In this document: positions 33,977 to 46,471 of the stretch, piece by piece
How the letters are laid out: the number at the start of each line of letters is the position of its first letter
Position numbering within the stretch: position 1 is the stretch's first letter
Assembly: GCA_964017125.1 (NCBI GenBank)
Contig: OZ024916.1
Location: forward strand, 1,278,107 to 1,342,106
Source: Flabesymbios commensalis
Lineage: Eukaryota; Annelida; Polychaeta; Terebellida; Flabelligeridae
Direction: 5' to 3'
Length of the DNA: 64,000 nt
Made by a program: the position numbers and the translations under genes
The notes under the pieces: generated by a model
What the model was told of the DNA's origin: nothing
Database searches by the model: none
The model's input: the letters and a program-made list of their open reading frames with translations, nothing else

Positions 33977-35711
33977 GTAAGTATACAATGAATTTATTTT
34001 CTGACCCATTAATTTTCCCCTTGAACCCTCACGATGCATCAAAGCATTATTTTGCATCTCCGAAGAATGACCTAATTAACTACACCTTGGGTGTTTATAA
34101 CAACAATTTTCATGGAACAGTTTTAAAATAACAATACCTTTTTTCTTTTGCCACCCATTTCAAGTCATCTTCATCCACTACACAATTTGTGGCTCGTAGT
34201 GGATGTGATGTAAGCAGTTGTACCGTATATGGCGGCGTATAGTACGCTACTTTTTTCCTTTTTGAGCCCGTTTTTGGCCTGGTGCGTATTATCCACCGAT
34301 GCGTACAATATATTGATTTTGCTGAGATTTGTCATACAAAATTTTGATAAATAGGCAGTCTCACGTGTCCCGAGTGAACTGCGATCTCCTAACTCCTTGT
34401 ATTTTTGCCCAAAAATGGCAAATTACTCCAGCAGCTATAATGAAAGCATTTGTTTCTAATACACTTAAGATGTCTAGTGAAATAACAACCAAGCATTTAT
34501 TTGTCTTTTAAATATCCGATAAAGTCATTTATTAATGTTATTTAAATAATAATATACTCGTCAGACATCGCTAGGCCTACTTCATCATCATGATCATGTG
34601 TATTGATTTGATTGTGTGAACACTGTGAAGCTTCTATTCCATTCACCAGATGTCGCTGTCGGCGGCGACGTGACGTGCCTATCTGATACACTGTATACGG
34701 CTTGATTATTAGCAGATTTTATTATTATAGGCCTACATATTTCACTGAAATATATATTCAAGTCAATGGTATTCTAAAATACAGACGAAATGTATCCTGG
34801 TAGAAGTTTAAATAATATTAGAACGCTAATACGATAGGTTTCACGGCAAAAAGAATAATATAATAATAAATAATGATAATTATGCTCTTGATATAATTGC
34901 CACATTCCTAAATCCATACATATACATGATAGACATTTAAAATTGTATGCTTGTAATACATCACCTTGACAGTGCTGTCACCAATACATACATGTGCCAT
35001 TTCATTATTGTTACTCTACATAAAAACGTGTACGTTGTTATACAAAAATGTTGTATCTTAATATAAATTAGCTAGATTATATCGCCGTTTCGGCCGTCAT
35101 AAAAGGTACGCATCCTATTGAAGACTAGACTGTAAGCCTATTCACCAGATGGCGTTTTTCCTGTCATTTACCTGACTATAACTGCTCTCACCAGGTGGCG
35201 CTAATATGTTATATCGTGATCATTTGTGGTCAAATCAACACTAAAACAAAAATAAATATAATACTCGTTCTTCCTAATTTTATATTTTTATGGTGTTTAT
35301 AATATTTCTTTTCATCAAATCCTTCATTTATTTTATATAATCTTTATTAGCGAATTAATTATATCCTTATGTCACCTGCTCAGCTGAACCACATTTTGAA
35401 TTCCTTGAGTAATAAAGACATACCACACACACACAACACCCCAGACCGACTGTGTAGATACTCACCACCCTGGTGCGTACTATCCACCGGTGCGTACTAT
35501 CTGTGTTTTTTGGTACAATTATTGGTACTCAATTTTAAATTACCAATGAATTGTTCGAAACAATATTGTTGACTTTGCTTACAATTGAACTGAAGTCATC
35601 ATGGTTTTGTAATCTCCCAAGGGTAGCTAGTAGCCTCTAAAAATAAAATTTTAAGTTGATTATTGCGATTTATTCTTGTCTGCCCATGAGTGCATGAATT
35701 TCTATTTCCAG
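33977..35711 (+). other. SDR-like intron 2
   Basis: The donor is GTAAGT at 33977 and the acceptor TATTTCCAG ends at 35711. It contains a decayed C-family MITE (34015-34211) and two direct repeats of CTGGTGCGTACTATCCACCG (near 34278 and 35470) that bracket about 1.2 kb holding several CACCAGATGGCG-like words, perhaps a composite element. No exon is seen. Confidence 0.55.
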
Positions 35712-35839
35712 AGATCTCTGTATCAGGAGATAAGGTTTACACAAAGGACGACTGGGCCGATACAGAGACTAAAGACGGATACACAAAAAGCAAAATACTG
35801 GCTGAAAAGACGCATGGGATTTTCTGAAGGAATTACCAG

Positions 35840-36442
35840 GTGTGAAAAAATAAAATAATTTTAACATAATTATTTGCTTTTTAGTAATCTGCATTAAAGA
35901 CTTGATAAATAATAGATCAACCTTTATCTTAATTTCAAATGCAGTAACTTTCAACATGTATCTTTATTTTGTATAATCTGCTCGATTTGTTGTTCATTTT
36001 AGATCTGTTATCTTTCATGATAGCTAAAGCATTAAGACAAGATAAAGAGCTCCATGTAGCACAACTTCAAGGGCAAATCTAGCAAATGTAAAATTTTAAA
36101 TGCAGATTTGTGGCCATTTTGTTTAAGTTTTCCTTGTTGTTTTCTTTAAGAACATTTATTATTATTTATAATATACTTATTTATATATTGATTTACAGTA
36201 TTCATTCTAACGAATGCCAACATTCCAATAAACACCCACCCCCTTGATTTTAAAATAAGAGGGTATACTAATTAATGCACGACCCGGGTGATTATTAGAA
36301 TAAATACAGTATTTATTTAGAGGTTTGATAACAAATAAATGTCTAACGTGACAAAAATATAATCTATGACAAAATATTTAGATACATAATCCAAAATAAC
36401 CTACTTTATTGATATTTAACAAAAACTGTTTCTGCTTTACAG
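35840..36442 (+). other. SDR-like intron 3, lacking the expected exon
   Basis: The donor is GTGTGA at 35840 and the acceptor TTTACAG ends at 36442. By comparison with the family, an exon for the NPG...GP region should lie here. The stretch is AT-rich, with many stops in all frames and no such motif. Confidence 0.6.
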
Positions 36443-37589
36443 GACATCGGCATATATTAGCTGACAAAATTTTGTCAGCAAAAGATGTAGCCACTATTTT
36501 GTTTGAAGAGTTTAAGCCCCAAGGTTTGTCAGCTAAATTATGCCTTCTTTACATTTTTAAAATAAGCGTGACTAATCTGTTTTATTTTATTTTTTCGAAA
36601 TGATTGTTTAAACATCAAGAACTGCTATTTTTGGTCCCAAATTTACCAAATATGAGTAAATTTGCACCTACCTGATTTTGTGGTTTGAGATACCAAAACA
36701 CAACTAAAGGATCTTCTGACTTGCAGGTTACAATGTGCCGACTGCAGGCTGTCCATACGCCTTTTCCTGGATTGCAGGTCGTATGGATCCCGCTGTTAGG
36801 ATGATCCTACCGAGCCTGGGTAAATCTCAGAAGCTGGATAACTCAAGGGTTTGTATATTTTTATTCACAATTGTACTATAGTTTTTTGCTGTTGAAGAAA
36901 TGTAACTATATAATAATACTCATCTGCATAATTTCTATCATCACATCTAACACTGGACATCCAAAGTTAGATAAATGTTGGCCCACAATCTGAGACACTG
37001 GTATAACATTAAGCCATCATTGTTTCATGGGATCTCTACTTGTGACTGTAATACTCTAAAAAATCTGTCAAATAATTGTATGCACCTTTCATATTTTAAA
37101 ATATCTACTTTTCATACTACCCAAAAAGAATATTTTTAGGGCTGATGAGAGCACTTTTTTTAACATCACTGAAGTTTAGTTTTTTTTCCCAGATGAGAAA
37201 TGTTCTGTGCATAACTCCACGAGATGTCGTGCAGAGTCAGATTGATACAGGTTATAGTCTGATAGAGCATGGATTCGTCAAGAAAACCTCCAAATACAAG
37301 CCTCCACCTGCAGAAGGCATTCCAGTAGTGGTTATCAGCGAGCCAGAAGGGGAGGATTCCAAGATGGCCGAGGTGGATCTACAGGCAGAGTCAACTGATG
37401 ACCAGGATGCACCTCCAGCACAGATCAAAAAGGAAAAGGAAGTGACAGAGTTATAACAGATCAAAAGAATGCCTTTCTTTATTATCATGATTATGGGGTG
37501 CTGTCTACTGATTTTAGCTTTCTCATCAAGTTAATTTTACCTTCATTATGGGGTGTAATCTGGTGTTGCAGGATTTCCCTCCGTGTTAA

Positions 37590-37803
37590 CTCTTTCAGCA
37601 CTGAGATATTCAATTTAAATTTTCACTTGAAGTTGTGTCTCGCTGCCGCGACACACAACTTCAAGCGACAGAAAATTTATGTTATTTGTGAAATATAAGT
37701 CCCAATATATATCAGTGTTATAAGATTGAAGGCTTATTTTACTGTGAACAGCTCGTTAGCAGGGGTCATACGGGTGCTAATAAACACATCAGTGCTCTAA
37801 GGG
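37590..37803. mobile_element. TTAA-flanked MITE, family B, abutting a family-A MITE
   Basis: TTAA at 37586-37589 and 37804-37807 brackets CTCTTTCAGCACTGAG ... CAGTGCTCTAAGGG, with the CACTTGAAGTTGTG hairpin at 37615-37678. The right TTAA is immediately followed by CTCTTTCAGCGTGGG, the start of a family-A element (37808 to about 38010), so the two elements share one TTAA. Confidence 0.75.
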
Positions 37804-38011
37804 TTAACTCTTTCAGCGTGGGAGACGACTTTATCTATGCTGAGGTCTAAAATCGATCCGCACTAAAAGAGTAAACTATTCACGTGTGACCCATATTATA
37901 TACATGTATTCAAATGAAGCAGAAAGAGCTAACTAAGACATTTATGATGAAATCAAATTGTAAAAAAAACTTTGGGCTCTTGGTTTATACAAAATATTTC
38001 ATCTTGTATAG

Positions 38012-38420
38012 TCGCTTCTTCAGTGGCCAAGATCACCTTTGTAGTGGCTGAGATAACTTTTAAAGTGGCTATGAACAGTTCTTGAGTGATCAAGATCAAT
38101 GTTGTAGTGGCTTAGATAATTTACAAAGTGGCTGTGATCACTTCTTCATTGGCTAAGATCACTTTTGTAGTGGCTGAGATAACTTTAAAGTGGTCGTAAT
38201 CACTTTTTCAGTGGTCAAGTTCACTTTGTAGTGGTTTAGATAATTTTTAAAGTGGCTGTGATAACTTCTTCAGTGATCAAGATGGCTTTTATAGTGGCTG
38301 AGATAACTTTTAAGTTGCTGTGATCACTTCTTCAGTGGTCAAGATAACTTTTTTAGTTGCTGAGAAAACTTTTCTAGTGGCTGAGATCAGTTCTTAAGTG
38401 GTCAAGATCACTTTTGAAGA
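38012..38420 (+). repeat. 63-bp tandem array built of three ~21-bp subunits
   Basis: About 6.5 units carry the succession CTTCTTCAGTGGTCAAGATCA, CTTTTGTAGTGGCTGAGATAA, CTTTTAAAGTGGCTGTGATCA. The three 21-base parts are themselves related (CTTNTNNAGTGGCTNAGAT), so the array has a higher-order structure. It starts exactly where the family-A MITE at 37808 loses its right end. Confidence 0.88.
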
Positions 38421-39726
38421 ATGGCCCAAGAGAATGTTAAAGTGATAACACGAGCGCGAAGTCCTGCTGATATTCACTAAAAAGACATTGAAAATTCTTC
38501 AAATGAAGGGATAAAATACACACTTGGAGCTTTGTTGTACATTTCGTATTTAACAGAAATAAAATATTATGTATCCACGTTAAAGACCATGATAGTAGCT
38601 TTCAACTGGTATCAAGAATGCTGGTACATTTTTGTAGCTGGGCGTCAGCCCAGGTACATTATTATCAGAATCTAGTCTCTGAATTTGGGACAAAAGGTGA
38701 CGTCATTTCATTCATAAAACTGATAGATGGTTGAACTCCATTCATAAATCTGACCATTGGCCTTAGTTTCGGGGACCCTATCAATAGATACATATCCGCA
38801 TGGGCTTCTTATATCAGTTTGATACAAAACAAGACTGACGGTCCCTTAACTACTGGTAGTAGGTTTGTACTCAAGTCTGTCCAAACAGAAATGTTATTGG
38901 CTGATCAGCAATGGCCCTTGTCCAGCATAATCAATCAGCTATGTTCTGATTGGGCGCAACTTGAGATGAAATGAGGGAGGGGTGGTATTCAATTACCATT
39001 AATATCGTTATCTCGCAAGGTTTCAGGTCAACCCGGCAACCACGATGCGTTGACCCAATGTCGATACAATATTGGTCCGATGTCGCAGACGTTAGGCCAC
39101 CATTAAATCGCTTTGGGTCTGCTGAGCACCTGTAATCAATGTTGTTCATCTGGTCTCGACACACATTAGCCTATAGTCTACCCAGCATCAATTCATGCCG
39201 AGCGTTGGGTGTCGCAAATTACATGGCAGAGTGAATATGACCCAGCATATACTAGACAGTGAATCAATGTTGGTTTAACGTTGGTCCAGCGTCGTAGACT
39301 GGGGTATAGGCACTACACACCACAGCTGATCAGCATGATCTTTGGGTCTGATTGTCTCATCATAGACATATCCACACCTTGTTTCCCAATTTCCTTGCGT
39401 AGGCCTACATAATACATTGTAAATAAGTTGTAAACCCCAATACAACACAACGTAGCAAAAAAAATTGCAACTGGAGGTTGTGGACAGACCTCGGGTTGTC
39501 ACTGTTGGTGTGGGCTCTTCCAGGGCTACAACGTGGCTCATCCCTGTGGGGGATGGTGTTGACCTACTAACGTTACTAATGCACAAAGTCTCAACGTCTG
39601 TCCCGGTAGGCTACTGACAGACTCAATTCAGCGCCACATGGTTACCCCTGCATCGCATTCAATTGGAGTAGGCCGGCCTATCAAGCTGGAAGGGGGAAAG
39701 AGTCTGGTTGACATACTAAGCCATCT
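38421..39726. other. Intergenic, no gene seen
   Basis: It contains CCCAGCA-family pieces at about 39030-39130 and 39190-39305. A segment near 38690-38715 resembles 28850-28885 (TTTGGGACAAAAAGTGACGT). No coding exon is recognised. Confidence 0.5.
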
Positions 39727-40010
39727 GAGGGGCGCACCATTTGATATCTGGGGGGGGGGGGGGATTTGGCTAGAAAAAAAAAGTTTGTTGTCGAAATCGA
39801 TGAAAAATATGTTGACCAGAAAAACCACCAAATGGTAACGTACATAATAGGAAAGGCATACGACAAAAATATATATTTCAGTTCTGCAACGAAAATTAAA
39901 TAAAATTGTCGTACGTTCATCACAAAAAAAATGTTTTCTTGCGGAGGTAAAAAAAAAGGTTGCAACCAACAAAAACTCTAGCCGCCCCCATATATCTAAT
40001 GGTGCGTTCC
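39727..40010. mobile_element. MITE family F, copy 2
   Basis: The terminal repeats are GGGGCGCACCATTTGATATC and CATATATCTAATGGTGCGTTCC less two end bases. TGA lies on both sides. A run of 12 G follows the left end. It is related to 21216-21523. Confidence 0.72.
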
Positions 40011-40634
40011 TGACTCCTGAAAGGCTGAATTATGTCACTGTGTTTTTTGTCAAAGCAGTGTTACCATGGAAGTTGCAACTAAGACTTGAAATTCAAGTAC
40101 AATGCAGACTGCCTAATATCCTTTATAACATTGTCATATAGCCTAATTATGTTTATTATAGGCCTACTGTAGGCCCCTATATATGTCATGTGATTTGCGG
40201 CACGCGTTGAGCTACGCTCGGCATGAATTGAGACTGTATATGGGTCATATCGCCTGGAAATGTGCAATTGTCCATTAATGTGGTTGTAAGTATTATACTG
40301 GCCTTAACTTCCCTGATGAGTAATATATTTCTGATTCAAACACCTATAACTGTATTCGATAGATATCTAGCTTGATGAAAATGTATAGGTTTCACTGTGT
40401 TTCACGACTCGTTGGTGCTTATTTTCAGTCGGACAGTGTCATATTTGGGTCCAAATAACTCCCTTTAGACGACACTTCAAAAGTTTTTAACAAATATTCA
40501 GGCTTGATATATAATATTTTTGTTACTTTCCCTAGTTGCTACATAAATAAGGTATTTAAAAAATAAATAAAAACTGCACAAAACATATTTTGGGATGGCA
40601 CCCGGATGTATACCACCTTAGAAAATTTGTTTGT

Positions 40635-42928
40635 GATGTGCCTAACAAATACATTATGGTGTATACTGCGATAAAGAAATAGCATAAGAGGTAAGTTGTG
40701 CCTTCCCAATAATAAAGCTTCGGGTGTTTATTAAAAATGATCAACAGAAAATGACAGTGAATCATAGTCTTCTATGCCAGCGACTCCTATTAGATATTAT
40801 ATTAGGAAATAGTTAGGCACATCATACCTGTTTTCCACCAAATCATGATGTGCCTAACATAACAGTGCGTCTATGCTGCACACACCAGCAGAATGTTCAT
40901 GTTTAATATCATGACATGATGTGCCTAACTTTTTCTGTAGGCTGTATATATTACCATGATTGTCAACAATACATTGACTCTTGATATATTTAAATGTGTT
41001 TTTCTGCCATTTTCATAGATCAAACTGCCCTAAATATGTTTTGTATTATCCCATTATTGTGAGAATATGTATATATTTAACGCAGATCACTTTTCTGTTA
41101 GGCATGAAATCATGAAATTAATAATTTGGGAAACAAATCATTGTTTGTAGTACAATTAGTGAGGGTCAAAGTAAACACAATGATGTCACATATTTTATGT
41201 GAGTTGTTAAATATCATTGCAGAAATAGAGAATGAACTTAGAACATGTATTTTCTACGTTGTTCTTAAAGGGACCCCTGGGGATGAGACATTTTCAATGT
41301 TGTCAATTTTGAAAATTTAACTTATATGAAGCCATATAGCCAAAAGTCAAAAAACAATTTTAAAGCACCGAAAAAGAGTGAAATAGTTATATTTCCAGGT
41401 CGTATATTGCCATGTAAACAAAACAGGTCAGCAATATACAGCACTTCACACCACATATTCCCACGTCTCTGCCGAGGAGATCAAAGCAATCGCCGCTAAT
41501 TGGTGTCTGATTGGTGTCTCATAGTCAGGACATGAGGTGATACACCTGCAACACTGATTGTCTGCCCAACGCTGGGCCGACGGCCTCAACATGTGGCCCA
41601 GTGCTGTAGGAACATTTAATCGTCCTTCAGCATGTGTTTAGGTATACAAATAGTTTGTTTGGGTTTTGAGCGGTTTCATGGGAATATTAATAAGAAATAT
41701 TTATAAAAATCTAAAAACTCTGAAAAAAATAAAATCATGATCTGGGGGATACACTACTTCATTACAAAACTAAAAACGAAAATTGATGTCATCCCAAGGG
41801 GTTGCTTTAAAAATTAGCTACAAGGTGATGTGCCTAACTTTTTGTTAGGCACATCACCGCCAAATGTTTTTAACGAAATTAATGACACGTATACATTTAT
41901 ACAATCAGATTAATTTGTATAAACGGTTTGTGTTGTCCATATGAATAGTTTCAATATTTTTTTCTAAAGTAATCCCTATTAATTTGATGTACGCTATTGA
42001 GATTTGAGTTAGGCACATCACTTCAATGTGAAACTTTGATGGAGTAGACCATTTCTCTTGAAAGTTTGTCAAAATGTGCATATTAAATCTGCCTGTGGAT
42101 ACCAGCGTGATTTTTAATGATATTTTAAAGTTCAATTTTAGACAATTTTTCTGCTGATTGTATGATGTGCCTAACTTTTATTACTTGTTGATCATTTGTA
42201 GTGGTAAGACTAATATAACGCAGTAAAATGTCTTTCGTTGGTTCAACTTATCTGGTAAAGTATTAATGACGTAAAACGGCTGATATTATTAGTAATAAAC
42301 CTCAGTTTCACATGCCCATGTGAGTGCTCAGTGTTGCGAAGTACAAAAAGAATATTGATTTCAACTTTTCCCAACATATACAAATACATTTTTTTGGTGT
42401 ATATCACTCATATAAATCGTGTTAAAGTTATCTAAAATCTTCGTTATTCATACGCCAAGTTTAGACTGTATATATTTTAGTTTTTAAAACCATTAGTTTT
42501 GCTACTTGAAACATATGTGGTGATATTGCAGGATATGCATGATGTGCCTAACATTTTAACGGCATTTTCTGTTACCATAGCAGTGATAAAAAATGGTTGA
42601 ATTGGTGAATTTGTAATCTTCCTATATTCACAAATCGACTAAAGATGTCTTAGAAGCAGTCATATCATCAGGGAGTCTACTGATACAATGTATGTCATTA
42701 ATCAATATTTGATGCTAGTAAGGAGGCTGAAATCGCATTTCAAGAAAGAAGACTGCGTCTCAAAAAAACATTTACAAGTGGACCCATCCATCCAATATTC
42801 ATAAAATTTCGAATGATTATTTCTGATAGTTTATATTATATCACTGCCACTTATGGGAGGCATATATCGTTTATCTATGCATCATAGGGTGGTTTTAATA
42901 GTTGCAACCTAAAAATGTTAGGCACATC
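40635..42928. repeat. Cluster of ten copies of the 12-mer GATGTGCCTAAC
   Basis: Perfect copies on the plus strand start at 40635, 40847, 40918, 41827, 42164 and 42541. On the minus strand they occupy 40812-40823, 41844-41855, 42008-42019 and 42917-42928. Most are preceded by AT or GT. The spacing is irregular, so this is not a tandem repeat, and the sequence between copies is unique and AT-rich except for a Kolobok-like MITE at 41269-41806. I could not find terminal inverted repeats for a carrier element. Confidence 0.9.
41269..41806. mobile_element. TTAA-flanked MITE with AGGGACCCCTTGGG-type ends (Kolobok-like), copy 1
   Basis: TTAA at 41265-41268 and 41807-41810 brackets AGGGACCCCTGGGGATGAGA ... 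TGTCATCCCAAGGGGTTGCT. A reversed copy lies at 55082-55602. Shared inner words include CGTATATTGCCATGTAAAC and AGGACATGAGG, with the counterparts on the opposite strand. TTAA targets with AGGG ends fit Kolobok better than piggyBac. It also carries a CCCAGCA-family-like piece near 41565-41610. Confidence 0.78.
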
Positions 42929-43160
42929 ATGGAAAATGATAGTGTTTTTATTCTGAAAAAACCCCATAATTTTTCATGATTTGAAGTATAATTGGTATGG
43001 TAAGTTAGATTAATGTTTGTGCTTCTGAATTAAAAGCATAACAAGTAAATTTGAGCAATTTTAAATTTTAACCCGGTATATGAGCCCTGAGAGGCTATTT
43101 GTACATTTCCAGGTGATATGACCCATATATGTATGAATGGTATAATCTCAAAGTTAAGTA

Positions 43161-43540
43161 TAGGGGAGACTGGGGCACCTTGGGACTTCGGGCACATTGA
43201 GACAGGCCTGTTTTACAGAAAATATATTGCGATTTGTTCGCCAGCTGGTCAATGGTACCAAAAATAATCAATTTCCATTTTCCACCCTGTTTAAGCTTAG
43301 GTCCATTTTTTACATGAAAATTATTTTTTTAGGATGATCAATATCTGTGTCTATAGATCACGTAATACTCGATTTCCCTATAATTTTTGTGATATCGTAC
43401 ACCTGTGCTATCACTTTATCACTTACTTATAATGGTTTGCTTCAAATACACCCCACACAAAAACTATGAATAATATCAGATATGAGGTCAGTCAGGGTGT
43501 CTCAATGTGCCCAAAAACTGTCTCAAGGTGCCCCGAGTCT
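43161..43540. mobile_element. Small inverted-repeat element with GGGGCACCTTGGGAC ends
   Basis: The left part is ACTGGGGCACCTTGGGAC, then GGGCACATTGAGAC. The right part is GTCTCAATGTGCCC, then GTCTCAAGGTGCCCCGAGT, the reverse complement in mirrored order. The interior is AT-rich and non-coding. Confidence 0.65.
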
Positions 43541-43554
43541 ATCTCAGTGAAGTA

Positions 43555-46471
43555 CAGTGGCGTATCCAGAAATAAATTAAGGGGGGTGCTCAGAATTCAA
43601 AGAAACCATTCACCAGCAATGACCTCCGCTAAATTAAAAAAAAAATAAACATTAAAAAGTGCGATTTGCTGTAAAACAAAGATATGAAATATTGGCTGAA
43701 ATGTCAGTTTTAACTCAATGACAGATTAACCTAGCCTACTCTAGTCCAACTATTTAAGCTAACACAACCACACAATGGGAAAAAACCGTAAACATGATCA
43801 TTAGCTCATTTAATAGCGAGTGCGAACTACTAGGCATATTAAATAAGCCAGATAAAAATAAACAGCTGTCGATCCAATGTTGCGTTAATGTTTGGCCAGC
43901 GTAGCAGACGGTGGAGCAACAATGATATTAAACAAACGTTGGGTCACCCTCATTGTGATAATAATCATGCAACCTTTTTTGTGGAATGCCGAGTATGCAA
44001 TTATGTACGGCCTAATTATGCAAGAATCATCTACTAAAAGTGATAACATGTCATTGAAAAAAACTGTGGATCATTAAAATGCTTACAGCGTTTACTAATG
44101 ATCACTTAAAATTCCTGAGATATTTATTTCACCCTTATCAATTTGCCACCCTCCCCTATGGCAGAATATTTTTTAATGCAAATGTTATATTCCAGTTCAC
44201 CATCAGTTAGGCCTATATGAGATATTTGTGGTAGTATTGGTTGTAGTTCCACATTTTTAAAACAACTTTACTGCCAATTTTCAATTCTTATTCTTGATTT
44301 CGTCTCTGATAAAAAAAAAACTGTTGAGTCCCAGCTGTATCTGAATTATTTCGTGTCAGTGGCTATACTGGAGGTCTATATATTGCACTGAGAAAATACG
44401 AAAAATTCAAATAGGTCCTAAAACAATTAAATTTTGGAAATTGAAAAAGCGACCCTGTTTTTATCCATTTGTTCTCAAGACTGAGTCTCAGAGATGATAT
44501 CTCTCAAGAAATAAATTCGCCATCACCCAGGTGAAAGAATCATAGTAATTGAGGAATAATCTTTATCCCGTGGTCCTTATTATTTTATTTTATGCAACGC
44601 CAAGTAAAGTGCTTGAGTGGGCAGCACGTCCAACTCTAAGCCGTTGCCGTTTCAAGCGATCCCCATAGCCTACTGTGGATTGTGCTTGTGGTGTGTTATA
44701 ATTATCATAGGTTAGAATAGTCTATGATAATTACTATCAATCTTAGCATATCTACTTTGGAACAACGTTGTTTCAAGGTATTCTATGATATTTATCATGA
44801 ATCTTAGCATATTTATTCTCCATAACGTTGTTTTTCAAGTTTTGCTCAACGTTTCAATTATTGGCCAAGACTAACACAAAGTTGATATATTTTACTCTGT
44901 TTCTTTTCAAAAAAAAAATGGTACATTATCATTATTATAAAATGGGTCTTTTTTTGAACATGTTATTAACTTTGGTTGACAGGTCGAGACGACCTCTACA
45001 ATGCCTGTCAACCATATAGTGAATTAAAATTATATAATAAAATAATATGACAGTATAATATAAAACCAACTGTTCACTGGCTATAGGTGTTGCCATACTT
45101 ATCATGTAAGGCAGCATCATATCCAGTGTTTAAAATGCTTCTGTGTACATGCTATTTAAAAATGTACATACATAGTATAGATTATAAATTTTGCGATATG
45201 TACACATAAAAAAATAAAATAACCAACAATTGTCTGTCATCTGTTTCCCGCACCAAAACCAGAGATAAAATAGCTACACTGTGCTCTACACATTGTAGCA
45301 AAAAAGAAACCTAATTAAAACCTTTAAATCCTTTAGTTGTTTATTATATAAAAGGACAGACAACTAGGGTTTGTGTAAAGGAAAAATAGTAAAAACTAAT
45401 GACACTCTTAATTTTAACATGGGCCTACATACATTCCTAAATAAAAGTAATACTATAAACCTAGAATGCATCTACTGACTGGAGGAAAAACAATCTCAAA
45501 CTCAAGGAGTAAATCAGTTGATTAGAGATCTTTGAAATTCAGCGTAAGGACTCACCTCGTCTGGAAACAAAGGCGACTGAAAAATCACTCAACCTAGAAA
45601 TAAAACAGAAAAAAACAAATAATAATTTTGAGGGGAATAGCCATCCAGACCATGTGGTAATACTGTAAGTCAGATTATGACAAGCCTGATCATGTAGAGT
45701 AATGTCGGTCTGCTCCGAACAGTATCAGAGACTGTCTCCGGCCTGAATTCGGGCCAGGCAGACAACACAATGCAACATTCGCAGATTATCGTTCATAGAT
45801 CGATCACTTAAGGTGCCATTTGTGCTAGATGTATAGATATATACTCAATACACTGGAATAAGTTAGGCGGGGCGGTTCGTCAGCTGCCAACACATGAGTA
45901 TTGACAACGGAGCCCTCCGTCCCTAGTCATGCGTGGCTGGTGACAGCTCAAATAGCCGTCTCACAGCTGATTCAAATTGCACAGGTAGTTTGAGACTCAA
46001 AATATTCCGCTATATTCTACAATTTACACAAGCACAAGTCAGGCTCCAGGTACATCGATGATTCACATCAAATAAGTTTACCATGGTGAGATATAATTCA
46101 TTGAGGTTCTTCTTAAAAATCTGCAAGCTGCTAGCATCTCGGATAAAAAAAGGTAAAGTGTTCCATAAGCGAGCAGTGCGATAAAAATAAGTACATTGGT
46201 CTTGCACAAAGGTAATTTGAATAGAACACCCTGTTTTGCCCAGTTCATTGTCTAATCTGAGTCTTTAATCTGTTAATGGCGCCAATGATGCATCCCAGAC
46301 ACCAGCCCTTTAAATGGGAAGGGGTATATGTTTAGGTGTGGAGGGGGCTGGGACCAACATGTTGGACACTGGTGGATTAATTGTATATAAAATTATTGGT
46401 TGGAAAATAACCACTATGAAAATTAAGGGGGGTGCTCGAGCACCCTGAGCACCCCTCTGGATACGCCCCTG
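43555..46471. mobile_element. Family E transposon copy 2 (inverted), carrying a nested LINE piece
   Basis: The ends are CAGTGGCGTATCCAGAAATA and CTCTGGATACGCCCCTG, with AAGTA on both sides (43550-43554 and 46472-46476). It is the reverse complement of 29979-31687. About 1.3 kb at 44912-46225 is extra and is a LINE fragment; the matching stretch of copy 1 (about 30215-30370) is missing here, so the insertion was accompanied by a small deletion. Confidence 0.85.
44912..46225 (-). mobile_element. LINE 3' fragment nested in family E
   Basis: The minus-strand frame 46207-46010 gives YRTARLWNTLPFFIRDASS and IFKKNLNELY, a typical C-terminus of Jockey/CR1/RTE-type LINE proteins. The rest is 3' UTR. 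It matches 51760-53095 through many shared words (TTGTCTGTCATCTGTTTCCC, GCACCAAAACCAGAGATAAA, GACTGTCTCCGGCCTGAATT). It is 5'-truncated; the RT core is absent. Confidence 0.75.

Larger units (their letters stand above)
25938..37456 (+). pseudogene. NAD(P)-dependent epimerase/dihydroflavonol reductase-like gene (extended SDR), six exons, damaged
   Basis: The exons are 25938-26130, 33798-33976, 35712-35839, 36443-36523, 36727-36848 and 37193-37456 (stop TAA). Exon 1 has the nucleotide-binding motif VTGATGFIATHVI. Exon 2 has YVIHMASPFP and the catalytic-region VFTSSTVSVV. Exon 3 has the YxxxK active site as GYTKSKILAEK. Exon 4 has the family's DVATILFEEFKPQG stretch, exon 5 MILPSLGKSQKLDNSR, and exon 6 a C-terminal tail of about 88 residues rich in Glu, Asp and Lys. 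Two faults are visible. Exon 3 is 128 bases where 129 are needed, shifting frame at about 35810-35813 to an early TGA. About 60 residues expected between exons 3 and 4 (the NPG...GP and substrate-binding part) are absent from 35840-36442. The family reduces ketones or aldehydes with NAD(P)H; this copy may be a pseudogene or carry sequence errors. The first short exon was not found. Confidence 0.85.
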
